NCBI GenBank assembly: GCA_903835185.1
Contig: CAILLX010000016.1
Coordinates: forward strand, 1-64,000
DNA length: 64,000 bases
Direction of reading: 5' to 3'
From: an uncultured bacterium
Lineage (GTDB): Bacteria; Cyanobacteriota; Vampirovibrionia; Obscuribacterales; Obscuribacteraceae
A program made the translations under genes and the position numbers. This document shows, piece by piece, positions 46,254 to 55,300 of this stretch. The notes under the pieces were generated by a model. That model saw only the letters and a list, made by a program, of their open reading frames with translations, had not been told where the DNA came from and made no database searches. The number at the start of each line of letters is the position of its first letter. Positions within the stretch are counted from its first letter, which is position 1.

Positions 46254-46910
46254 TTATTCCAGCAAGCCGGGGATGCCAAACTTGTCGTGGAGCGCTCGGC
46301 GTAGCTCTTCTTGAACTGTGCTCATTGGGCGTGTTGAGTCGATGATGCGCCAACGCTCAGGTTCGCGAGCCGCCATCTCAAGATAACCCTGGCGTACTTT
46401 GTGGTGAAAGCTAATCTCCTCGCGCTCCAGACGATCGTGCCCGCTTGGATGAAGCCTGGCCAGACCAGCCTCACTGGCGATGTCAAAGAGAATAGTTAGC
46501 TGTGGTGTCAGCCCGCCTGTTGCAATCCGGTTCAGCTCGTTGATTATCTGTAAATCAATACCGCGGGCATGTCCCTGATAGGCGATTGTCGAATCGATGT
46601 AACGATCGCAGAGAACAAGGTAACCATCCCCCAGAGCTGGCAAAATCACTTCGTTGATATGCTGTGCTCGATCTGCCTCATATAGAAGCAGTTCTGCTAA
46701 GGAGCACAGTTTGGTCTCAGGGCTGAGCAATATCCGGCGTATCTGGCGTCCAAATGCTGTTCCGCCTGGATCCCGGGTAACAATATGCTTGCGCCCGAGA
46801 GCCTCCAGCTGTCTGGAGAGCAGCTTTACCTGCGTTGTCTTGCCGGCGCCTTCGGGGCCTTCAAGAGTTACAAAGATTCCAGGAGTATTGCTGAACATAA
46901 TTTGGCTCAT
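46254..46910 (-). CDS. tmk: Thymidylate kinase
   Basis: Phosphorylates dTMP to dTDP. The P-loop LEGPEGAGKTTQ, RDPGGT, the LLLYEADRAQH segment, DRYIDSTIAYQG and DRLEREEISF are all present in order. The 218-residue length is normal. Start is the ATG at 46910, or the ATG four codons later; neither has a strong ribosome-binding site. It stands alone without the common holB neighbour and converges with the Tyr/Pro-rich secreted protein gene. Confidence 0.95.
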   Translation of the reverse strand: MSQIMFSNTPGIFVTLEGPEGAGKTTQVKLLSRQLEALGRKHIVTRDPGGTAFGRQIRRILLSPETKLCSLAELLLYEADRAQHINEVILPALGDGYLVLCDRYIDSTIAYQGHARGIDLQIINELNRIATGGLTPQLTILFDIASEAGLARLHPSGHDRLEREEISFHHKVRQGYLEMAAREPERWRIIDSTRPMSTVQEELRRALHDKFGIPGLLE

Positions 46911-47169
46911 TTTAGCTCAACCGAGCATAGATCTTGCCCGGCGCTTCTTTATTGGTTTGAACGGAAGTAGTGATCAATAATTTAAGATTAGATTTGCTCT
47001 ATACTGCCGATTCTCCTGTACGTTTGGCTAGCCGGTCGTTGTCAAGATGAAACTGTTGGCAGTTCCGCCCGTCCAATCAATCGATCTGCAAATTTGCCAG
47101 GGTGCACAGGCAGGCATGTCAGCAGGTCGTGTTAAAATGACAACCTCACAAGATCTATTTCTGGATGTA

Positions 47170-49179
47170 ATGAAAAACAGCTTCAGGAAAACGACGCCGC
47201 TCAGCATCGCCTTGCTGCTTTTGTTGCAGATGGGTACGGGCTCATGTCCGGCAGCTGGTGCGCAGGGGCTAGCTACTGCTGTGACAGGAGCTGTTGAGAA
47301 GAATGAGCAGCCTGCTGCCAACCTTACTGTCGACGATGTGCGTGTAGAAGGCAACCGTCTTGTTCCTACTGAAGATATTCTCAATGTAGTGAAGACGCAT
47401 CGTGGCGACAAATTTGATCGTGATCAGGTGTTGCAAGATCTCAAGGCTGTCAACGGCATGGGGTATTTTGATGATCGCAACTTGCAGGTTGTCCCGGAGC
47501 TTATAGGCTCAGGCGTATTGCTGAAGATTCGGGTGCAGGAGAATGCTCCTGTGACTCAGTTTGCTTTCCAGGGCAACCAGGCAGTCTCAACAGAAGAGAT
47601 CTCTAAAGTTTTTGCCGATCAGCTGGGCAGGCCGCAAAACTTAAACCAGCTCTCCGGTGCTATTGAAAAGGTCGAACAGGCTTATCACGATCGTGGCTTT
47701 GTGCTGGCGAGAGTTGCTGATGTGAAAGATGATCCTGATGGGAGCATAAGCATCAGCATTAATGAAGGTGTGATCGATAACATTCAGATTATTGGCAACA
47801 AGAAGACAAAGGATTTCATTATCCGGCGCTCGCTTAAGCTCAAGCAAGGTTCTGTCTACAATGAACGTATGCTCACGCAAGATTTGCGTAAACTTTTTGG
47901 CAACGGCTATTTTTCTGACATAAGAAGAAGCCTGGTTCCCTCTCCTACCAACCCTGACAAATACACGCTCAAAGTTGAAGTTGATGAAAAGCGTAGCGGC
48001 TCAGTTGGACTCGGTGGGGGTGTCGACTCTGTTTCGGGACCGTTTGGATCTTTTAGCTGCTCCGATTCTAACTTCAGAGGGCGCGGACAGATTCTCTCTT
48101 TTAACTCTCAAGTGGGAACAGGCCTTTTTAACAACTTAACGAACTCAGTCAATAACGGTGGAAATCAGTTTCTTGCCAACCAGCGCACCTTCAACGTGGC
48201 TGCCACCTGGGTAGAGCCCAATTTGCGCGGTACCAACACATCAATGTCTGTCAGCGGGTTTGGCAACAGCTTCGGTAGTATGCTGGTTGATCAAGCTATG
48301 GAGCGCACGGTTGGTGGCACTGTCTCTTTTAGCCATCCATTGTCTGAGCGCTGGCGCGCTAATCTCGGCTTCACAGGTGAGCAGACGATGCTTTCCGATG
48401 CCAGCAATCTAGGCAGCCTTTTTGGCAATTATTATAACGGCAAGAATGTGCTTGGTTATTTAACTGACAGGGCGATTGCTATGGGACGTGCTGGTGACAT
48501 GTCCTCGGCTAGCGCCATTGCCCAGGGAATCCGTAATAAGCAGCTTCAAGGTGGCACGTTCCTTACTGTCAGTCCATCCCTCACTTATGACACCCGGGAC
48601 AAACCACTTGATCCTACAAAAGGCACTACAGCCAGGTTAACTGCTGGTCCTTCGCTAGGGCTTTCTGGTGCTACTTTTGCCAAGATAGGAGCCAGTGTAA
48701 GCAAGTATGTTCCACTTACTAAAGAGACTACTCTGGCTATGAATGTACAAGGCGGGGAGGCGCTCGGTGGTGCTCCGCAGTTTTCCATGTACCATCTTGG
48801 TGGCTTTAACGGTATGCGCGGTTACAGAAGCTTCTCTGATTTAGGGACCGGTACATCGATGCTGATGGCTACTGCTGAAATCAGGCACAAACTACCGTTT
48901 CCTAAACTTGACAAGTCTAATAAGTTGGCTGGTGTAGTCAATCCTGTGCTCGACAATATAAAGGGAGTAGCCTTTTGTGATGCCGGTCAGGTCGGCGGCA
49001 ACTCTCTTGTCAACAGCTTTTTCCAAAGGGCAGGCGTTGGTGCTTCTGTCGGCTTGGGGTTGCGTATTAATGTACCTATGATCGGTCTGGTTCGTCTCGA
49101 TTATGGTCTGCCGCTGCTCAGTACCATACTTGGCAAGATGACTCCACGCTTTAGTGTCGGCTTTGGCGATAGATATTGA
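47170..49179 (+). CDS. bamA: Omp85/BamA outer-membrane assembly protein
   Basis: Inserts beta-barrel proteins into the outer membrane. After a signal peptide (SIALLLLLQMG...) come three POTRA domains, starting near VDDVRVEGN, FAFQGN and IDNIQIIGN. Three, not five, is the cyanobacterial pattern. The 16-strand barrel contains the GGFNGMRGYRSFSD loop-6 motif and ends FSVGFGDRY. The open frame extends up to 47047. ATG 47170 gives the best signal peptide, but ATG 47116 or 47137 cannot be excluded. It heads the skp, lpxD, lpxC region. Confidence 0.9.
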   Translation: MKNSFRKTTPLSIALLLLLQMGTGSCPAAGAQGLATAVTGAVEKNEQPAANLTVDDVRVEGNRLVPTEDILNVVKTHRGDKFDRDQVLQDLKAVNGMGYFDDRNLQVVPELIGSGVLLKIRVQENAPVTQFAFQGNQAVSTEEISKVFADQLGRPQNLNQLSGAIEKVEQAYHDRGFVLARVADVKDDPDGSISISINEGVIDNIQIIGNKKTKDFIIRRSLKLKQGSVYNERMLTQDLRKLFGNGYFSDIRRSLVPSPTNPDKYTLKVEVDEKRSGSVGLGGGVDSVSGPFGSFSCSDSNFRGRGQILSFNSQVGTGLFNNLTNSVNNGGNQFLANQRTFNVAATWVEPNLRGTNTSMSVSGFGNSFGSMLVDQAMERTVGGTVSFSHPLSERWRANLGFTGEQTMLSDASNLGSLFGNYYNGKNVLGYLTDRAIAMGRAGDMSSASAIAQGIRNKQLQGGTFLTVSPSLTYDTRDKPLDPTKGTTARLTAGPSLGLSGATFAKIGASVSKYVPLTKETTLAMNVQGGEALGGAPQFSMYHLGGFNGMRGYRSFSDLGTGTSMLMATAEIRHKLPFPKLDKSNKLAGVVNPVLDNIKGVAFCDAGQVGGNSLVNSFFQRAGVGASVGLGLRINVPMIGLVRLDYGLPLLSTILGKMTPRFSVGFGDRY

Positions 49180-49515
49180 TAGCGCAGTGTTGGCGCCTCC
49201 AGATTGTTTGAGAAGTTGGCGACCCGGTAGCTGGCAGGCGGTGGACTACTTCAATGTGGCTTGCAGGCAATGTCTCATTTGGATTGGATGGCGAGGTTGA
49301 GCTGTTTACTCCTTAAGAGAATTAAACGGAAGGCTCTTCGAGCTGTTTGCTGCCAGGAACCTGCTTTACTGCCCAAGCAAACGGGTCAACGGCTCCAGTT
49401 GTTCTGTTTTAACTCTCTTAATGGAACTGCCTCTGCCTAGTTGCTGGGACGACAATGTTGTAAACTGAGCCGGTTGGCGAATAGTCATGACTCGTTCAAG
49501 TTTTTGGAGGAGAGG
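49180..49515. other. Structured intergenic region between bamA and skp
   Basis: A 336-bp gap without a gene. Bases 49313-49326 pair with 49408-49421 (14 positions, one mismatch) to enclose about 80 nt, inside which GTTTGCT (49345-49351) pairs with AGCAAAC (49376-49382) and GCTC/GAGC forms a small UUC-type hairpin at 49333-49343. The nested pairs suggest a folded RNA, either an independent RNA or the skp leader. No known RNA family is recognised. Confidence 0.4.
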
Positions 49516-50025
49516 ATGCAGTACTCTCGTAAGTTTTTCTCGTTGCTAGCCGGAAGTCTTTTTGTGGTTTCCACGGCAGCTCCTGTCAATGCGCAAGTAA
49601 TTGCCAAGGCACCAGTGGTGGGTGTCGTGGATCGCGACAAGATCATCACCAGTTATAACAAAGCACAATCAGCAGCCGAAGAGCTCAAGAGATCGGAAGA
49701 CAAAGTTCAGAGGCTGATTGAAGAAAGCAATAAGCAGTACGAAGAAGCCAAAACGGCCAAGAAGCCTCCGGCTGAGTTGGAAGGGCTGCAAAAGCGTCTG
49801 CAGGTCCAGATTGACGATGAAGTAAAGAAGGTTCAGGGCAGAGCACAGTCTCTCGAAACACAGCTGGAAAACGATATTGATTCTGCTATTAAGGCAGAAG
49901 CAGCCACACGCAAGGTTGATGTCGTTATCTTGAAGCAGGCTGTTTTGTTAGGCGGCACTGATCTGACTGATGCAGTAGTGAAGCGCCTGGTCGCGCAAGC
50001 TGCTAGCAAGTCAGCTACCAAGTAG
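49516..50025 (+). CDS. skp: OmpH/Skp family periplasmic chaperone
   Basis: A periplasmic holdase for outer-membrane proteins. A signal peptide ends near PVNAQ, then the OmpH start VVGVVDRDKIITSYNKAQ, long charged helices (tentacles) rich in Lys, Glu and Gln, and the closing segment VDVVILKQAVLLGGTDLTDAVVKRL. The length of 169 is normal. ATG 49516 is chosen for the GGAGG site five bases upstream; the frame opens earlier at 49441. Its position after bamA and before lpxD is classical. Confidence 0.88.
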   Translation: MQYSRKFFSLLAGSLFVVSTAAPVNAQVIAKAPVVGVVDRDKIITSYNKAQSAAEELKRSEDKVQRLIEESNKQYEEAKTAKKPPAELEGLQKRLQVQIDDEVKKVQGRAQSLETQLENDIDSAIKAEAATRKVDVVILKQAVLLGGTDLTDAVVKRLVAQAASKSATK

Positions 50026-50037
50026 ACAAAAATAAAG

Positions 50038-50080
50038 AATAGCTGTCTGAGCTCACCGGCTTAGGCAGCTATTTTAATTT
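50038..50080 (+). terminator. Strong intrinsic terminator after skp
   Basis: A 15-bp stem (50038-50052 with 50059-50073), with two G-U pairs and a 6-nt loop, is followed by TTAATTT. It starts 13 bp after the skp stop and separates skp from lpxD-lpxC. Confidence 0.88.
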
Positions 50081-50149
50081 GAAACAGATGAGGATAAGCT
50101 GCCCGCGAGCTGTCCAGTTTTGTTCAGGCAAGCTTAAGAAGGAGACATC

Positions 50150-51277
50150 ATGATGAAGCTCCCGAAAGAGTTGACTCTCGCAGAGATTGCTGTCATTGCC
50201 GGTGGTCAGGTCAAAGGTCCTGCTGACACCAAAGTCGCATCAGTGGCGCTTGACCCATTCGCAGCCGGTGTAAACGAGCTGGCAATTCTTTTTGATCCTA
50301 AGCTGTTAAGACGTATATCTGAGTGTAAGGCTGGTGCTGTGGTGGTGCCTGCTGGAGCCAAGACTGATCTGCCAAGGGTAGAGGTGGAGCGCCCGCTTCT
50401 TGCACTGGCGAGAATGTTGAAAGTAATTCAGCCGAAGCGCTTTCTGCCACCTCCTGGTGTTCATCCAACTGCTGTTGTCGATCCTACCTCCCAGCTCGGA
50501 GCCGATGTGGCAATTGGACCTTATGTAGTGATTGGTCCTCAAAGCCGTATTGGCGCTGGCACAGTGATTATGGCTGGTTGCAGCATAGGCGGTAGAGTTG
50601 TTATTGGCGAAAACTGTTTGTTGCACCCGTCATGCCTGATTGCTGATTATGTTCAGATTGGCTCCCGGGTCATAATGCAGCAGGGAGTGAATATAGGTGG
50701 AGACGGCTTTGGTTATGTAACTGAGCGTCCAAGCAATATAGAGCGGCGACTGGCTGGCATTTTAGAAGATTCGAATGAGTCTAATCCACTTGTAAAAATA
50801 CCGCAAATAGGCACTGTCATTGTCGAGGATGATGTGGAGTTTGGCTGCTATACAACTGTAGATCGTGCCACCATGGGTGCTACCATTATAGGACGCGGCT
50901 CCAAGTTTGACAATCTGGTCATGGTCGCGCACAATGTCAGAATAGGACACGAAGTAATTATGGTTGCTCATGCCGGTGTGGCAGGATCGAGCGTTATTGG
51001 TGATCGGGCTGTCATAGCCGGGTATGCTGCTATTAAGGATCACGTCAAGATTGGTGCTGACGCTATTGTGGAAGCTTGTTCAGGTGTAATGCGTGATGTG
51101 CCAGCAGGAGAGGTGGTCGGTGGCATTCCTTCTGTACCTGCTCGCGAGTACTTTACCAATACTGCGCATATACGCAGGTTGCCTCAGATGAGTGATGAAC
51201 TGAAGTCTCTCAAGAAAAGGGTAGCTGAGCTCGAGCGCCTGCTAACCGGCAGCTGCTCTGGAGCCGAAGGTGACTAA
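50150..51277 (+). CDS. lpxD: UDP-3-O-acylglucosamine N-acyltransferase
   Basis: Adds the N-linked acyl chain in lipid A synthesis. An N-terminal uridine-binding domain (1-100) leads into a left-handed beta-helix of hexapeptide repeats (about 103-330), with catalytic H261 in VAHNVRIGH, matching H239 of E. coli, and NIGGDGFGY. A C-terminal helix (SLKKRVAELERLL) completes the trimer. The length of 375 is slightly long. Start ATG has AAGGAG five bases upstream. It overlaps lpxC by eight bases. Confidence 0.95.
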   Translation: MMKLPKELTLAEIAVIAGGQVKGPADTKVASVALDPFAAGVNELAILFDPKLLRRISECKAGAVVVPAGAKTDLPRVEVERPLLALARMLKVIQPKRFLPPPGVHPTAVVDPTSQLGADVAIGPYVVIGPQSRIGAGTVIMAGCSIGGRVVIGENCLLHPSCLIADYVQIGSRVIMQQGVNIGGDGFGYVTERPSNIERRLAGILEDSNESNPLVKIPQIGTVIVEDDVEFGCYTTVDRATMGATIIGRGSKFDNLVMVAHNVRIGHEVIMVAHAGVAGSSVIGDRAVIAGYAAIKDHVKIGADAIVEACSGVMRDVPAGEVVGGIPSVPAREYFTNTAHIRRLPQMSDELKSLKKRVAELERLLTGSCSGAEGD

Positions 51278-52082
51278 TTTGGCATCTGGCGAACAGTCTG
51301 TACTGTTTTACACAGGGCGCGGTGTTACTTCGCGTTCAGATGTGGCAGTGGAAGTAAGTCAGACCAGCTCTGGCAGCGGGATAGTATTTGTAGTTACACA
51401 AGGACAGCTCACTGTCAAGATACCTGCTCAGGCACAGTATGTTGTCAGCACTTTACGCAATGTCGTTTTAGGCTTGCTGCCTGTGCGCCTCTGCCTGGTT
51501 GAACATTTCCTGGCCGCAGCTAGCCTTTATGGGCTGAACAATCTGCTGGTTACAGTGGATGGGATGGAGTTGCCGCTTGGCGATGGCAGCGCTTCATTTT
51601 GGCTCGATGCTTTTGCTGCAGCTGGTTGGAAGCAGAGCGTTATTGAACCAACAATTGAGCTTGACACGCCGATTGTTTGTAGAAACGGAGACCGGATGTT
51701 GCTAGCTGTGCCGGATGATAAGTTTTCAGTGAGCTATCACATGGACTGGGATCATCCTCTGATTGGCAAGTGTTGGCAATCATGGGAGACCAGCAGTGGA
51801 GCCGACGCAATTGCTGGAGCCAGGACGTTTGGCAAGCTCTCAGAAAATAAGCTGCTAGGGCTTGAAAATGAAGTGGTTAGTCTTACAGCAGACGGATTTA
51901 CACAGGAGCTTCGCTGGCGGGATGAGCCGGTACGCCATAAGCTGCTTGATCTCATAGGCGACCTTACTTTGTCTGGTTGCAATCCGCTAGCATTTAAGGC
52001 CAGGTTTGTCAGCATAAAGGCAGGACACGAACTTGATGTACAGATGGCCAGGCAGCTTTCTGAAATTATAAAGCACTCCTGA
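51270..52082 (+). CDS. lpxC: UDP-3-O-acyl-N-acetylglucosamine deacetylase
   Basis: The committed zinc deacetylase of lipid A synthesis. E78/H79 (VEHF), the LPLGDGSA motif, ARTFG, H223/D227 (RHKLLDLIGDL) and H253 (AGHEL) match the catalytic and zinc residues. At 270 residues it is shorter than the E. coli enzyme (305). Start GTG at 51270 has GGAG six bases upstream and overlaps the lpxD stop, so the two are translationally coupled. fabZ and lpxA, which often follow, are absent here. Confidence 0.93.
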   Translation: MTNLASGEQSVLFYTGRGVTSRSDVAVEVSQTSSGSGIVFVVTQGQLTVKIPAQAQYVVSTLRNVVLGLLPVRLCLVEHFLAAASLYGLNNLLVTVDGMELPLGDGSASFWLDAFAAAGWKQSVIEPTIELDTPIVCRNGDRMLLAVPDDKFSVSYHMDWDHPLIGKCWQSWETSSGADAIAGARTFGKLSENKLLGLENEVVSLTADGFTQELRWRDEPVRHKLLDLIGDLTLSGCNPLAFKARFVSIKAGHELDVQMARQLSEIIKHS

Positions 52083-52389
52083 ACTTGCGCTTTCCCGTAT
52101 CCGGCAACTGTGACAGGAGCTTGCTAATTTGACAAGGAGCATTAAAGGCCCAATTTATCGTAGGCTTACGGTTCCGTAGACTTTTATCCACTATGCTCTC
52201 CGGCATTCTCAATAAGACCGGCTAATGTGCCTGTGTTAGTGCAACAGCTACTACCTGACCAATAAGCGTGCAATTTCTGTCGGATGGAATGTAACGAGCA
52301 TTATATGGATAAGTTGCTCTTGGCAATTATTTGGTAAGATAAGTTAGGGATTATATTTAACCAATTGCCAAAATATTAATGAGAACGGG
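52083..52389. other. Intergenic region upstream of the giant surface-protein gene
   Basis: A 307-bp AT-rich gap. TTGGCAATT (52320-52328) is repeated inverted as AATTGCCAA (52363-52371). The inverted repeat brackets AT-rich sequence with TATATT at 52352-52357, so it may be an operator over the promoter. A weak hairpin TACGG/CCGTA lies near 52167-52180. No gene or terminator is clear. Confidence 0.45.
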
Positions 52390-55300
52390 ATGGTTGGTAA
52401 GCACTTACGTTTAGTAGCCATAATATTGGCGGTGATATTTTTCGCCAATATGCATGTATGCCTAGCTCAGGCACTTGCCCAAGGCGTGCAGAGTATACCG
52501 AACCATCACCACCATGCTGCTCAAGGTACTGCTAACCAGCTATCAGGAAATGAGCAATCTTCTCACCTGCACAGTTTTAACCAAATTAGCCATAATCACA
52601 GAAGAAGCATTAATCTGGACCTGACTTCAGTCAATGCCACGATTCAACCTAACCATTTGACCAATCCAGTTAGCATACTGGTCGGCAATTCGCCTGTGGC
52701 AGTCACACAATCGTCGCTGCTTACACCGGCTCAAATGATTGCAGTCCACCAGATTGTAAGGACCGGACAGCAAACCATACAATTGTCTGCCCAGGGAAAC
52801 GCCGTCGGTGGCAGCTTTGTAATTGGATCACACTTAGCCAACTCGCTTAACACATTGGTTATTCCAGCCGGTGTCACTGCCATAGACAGGCTGACCAGTT
52901 CATCGGCACTTAACTTAACCGGCAATCTGACCAACGCCGGCTATTTGTATGTTGTCTCGACAAATCCTGCTTTTACTACGGCAACAATTAGTGCAGCTAA
53001 CATCATCAATCAGCAAGGTGCTTTGTTGTCTTCTGTACTTCCTGCCGGTGGCTTACCTGGAATCACCAGCGCGGTCGCAAATCTGAGCTTAAACCTCAAC
53101 GCAATTAACAACATCGTCAACGCCGGCATCATCAGGAGCGCCGGCGCTCTTACAATTACTGCTGGAGGCTCAATTATCAATGCGCTGCCTGCAGGTGTCA
53201 CTGGAGTAGCACCAATTTTGCAAGCGCTGAACAATCTCACGTTGATATCAGGTGCTGGCAACATTGTTAACTCAGGAGCAATCAGTTCATTTTCTGCCAA
53301 TATAAACATTGCTTCGCAGGCTGCTCAAAACATCGTAATTAATAATGTTGGTGGGACTCTGGCTGCACTGCACGGAGCGATTAATCTGCGGGATATGCTC
53401 ACAGCAGAGCTAGCCGACATTAGCATCAACGGAGGGAATTTATCGGCGGAAGCCCTGAATTTATTTGGGCGCAGTATGAATGTCAACGTGGGTGAAATAA
53501 ACGGCGCCCTCAATATGACAGGCTCAACAGCTCATGTGACAGCAGCTACCCCAAATTTAATATTGGGGAACATGTGTTTAACTGGCGACCCAACTTATTA
53601 CAACACAGGTGGAGCCGTCACTATTGCCAGCGCACTTAATTATTCCGGTCAGAATCTAGCAATTGTGGCTAACACAAATATCCTCACTGCCTCAGGTGTC
53701 GGTGCCATTAACACAAGTTCGAGCAGTGCTAATGGAGGCAACATTACACTTATTGCTGGTGCCTCGTTTAGTACGAGTGGCAGTACCGGCAATCAGGGCC
53801 CGAATACAACATCAACATTGACCTTAAGTAATGGCTCCTCAACCGGTGGCTATATAGATCTCACTGGTGGCACCGGCAACGGAACCCCTGGTGGTACTCC
53901 CATTACATCATTGACATCGCGAAGTACACAAACCAACGGTACTGGTGGCAACATAAACCTGGTGTCCTTTGCTGGCACTGGCACAAACACTGGTGCAATT
54001 GTTTTGCCCACATCCAGTACTATCACAACCGGAGGTAACGGCTCAGGCACAAACGGGAATGTGCTTATCCTGTCCGGACGGACCAGTGCCACCGGTTCAG
54101 ATACTGCCATCATAACTGGCGCGATTGATATCAGCGGTGGCAAAAGCAGTACGGGAACTATAAAAATTCAGAATGCCACTCCTGCGACCGGCGCAGCGGG
54201 GATGACAATCACCAATGGGGCCGTGAACGGAGCCTTTTACACACAGGCAGGGCAGCTTGGCTCCATCACCACTGGTGCAATAACGTCAGGTGGAGCAGAT
54301 GTGACTTTAGCCGGTGGAAGCTATTCAACAGCAGGCTCTATTACAACTGCAAGCTCGACATCATCAGGTGGCTCAGTGCTAGTTTTTACAAACAACGGTG
54401 TATCAACAGCAGCTATCGATACTTCATCCACAGGCGGAGGCACAGGTGGTTCAGCCGTAATCTTAACAGGTAACAGCGGGAATGCTGCTACTCTGACTGT
54501 CGGGCAAATTAACACATCCGGAGCTAGTGGAGGGTTGGTGGAGCTGGTCAACTCTGCAGCTAATACTGCAAGTATTGACTTAACAGTTGGCAGCACAATT
54601 ACAACTGACGCAACGGGACTTAATGGTATTGCTGGTTCAGTCGCTCTGGTTGCCTCTGGTGCAATAAGTGCAAGCAATGCCATTAGTGCTCAAGCTACTG
54701 CCAATTCGTCAAGCACGCAAGCCATGGGTGGGAGTATCTTTATTTCCAGCGGCGGAACTGGTTCTACCGCAATTACTGCCGGTACCATCAATACATCAGC
54801 AAGTAATAATGGCTCAGGTGATAAAGCCGGCAACATTATCTTGTTGTCTGCGACAGCCTCTTCAGGCAACAATCCATCAAACATTACAGCTTCCAGCTCT
54901 AATTTTACACAAACTGGTGGTACTGCCGGCATGTACCTTGTATATGGTTTGTCTGGCGCATCGTCTACATTGCCTACCAGCTTAAATGTAACCCCAACGG
55001 CATCTATTAATATTCGACCAGGAGGATACCAGGCAGCATCAAGCTCGTATATTGCATTGACAATAAACACAGGAGGGGACACCCAATTGGTGGCACCGAT
55101 AAATATTGGTGCCGGTGGGACATCATTGTATCTTTCAACAATAAGCCAGGCATCTGGTGTTGAGAGCGTAAGTATAGTGCTTGCTGGTGGACTTACAACA
55201 AATGGCGTCATAACTGTTGCTGCACGCAACGTTGGAATATATACGAAGGGCATAGTGACCATTGGCGGAGCACTAAGCTTGTCGTCCCCATTGAGTTTGA

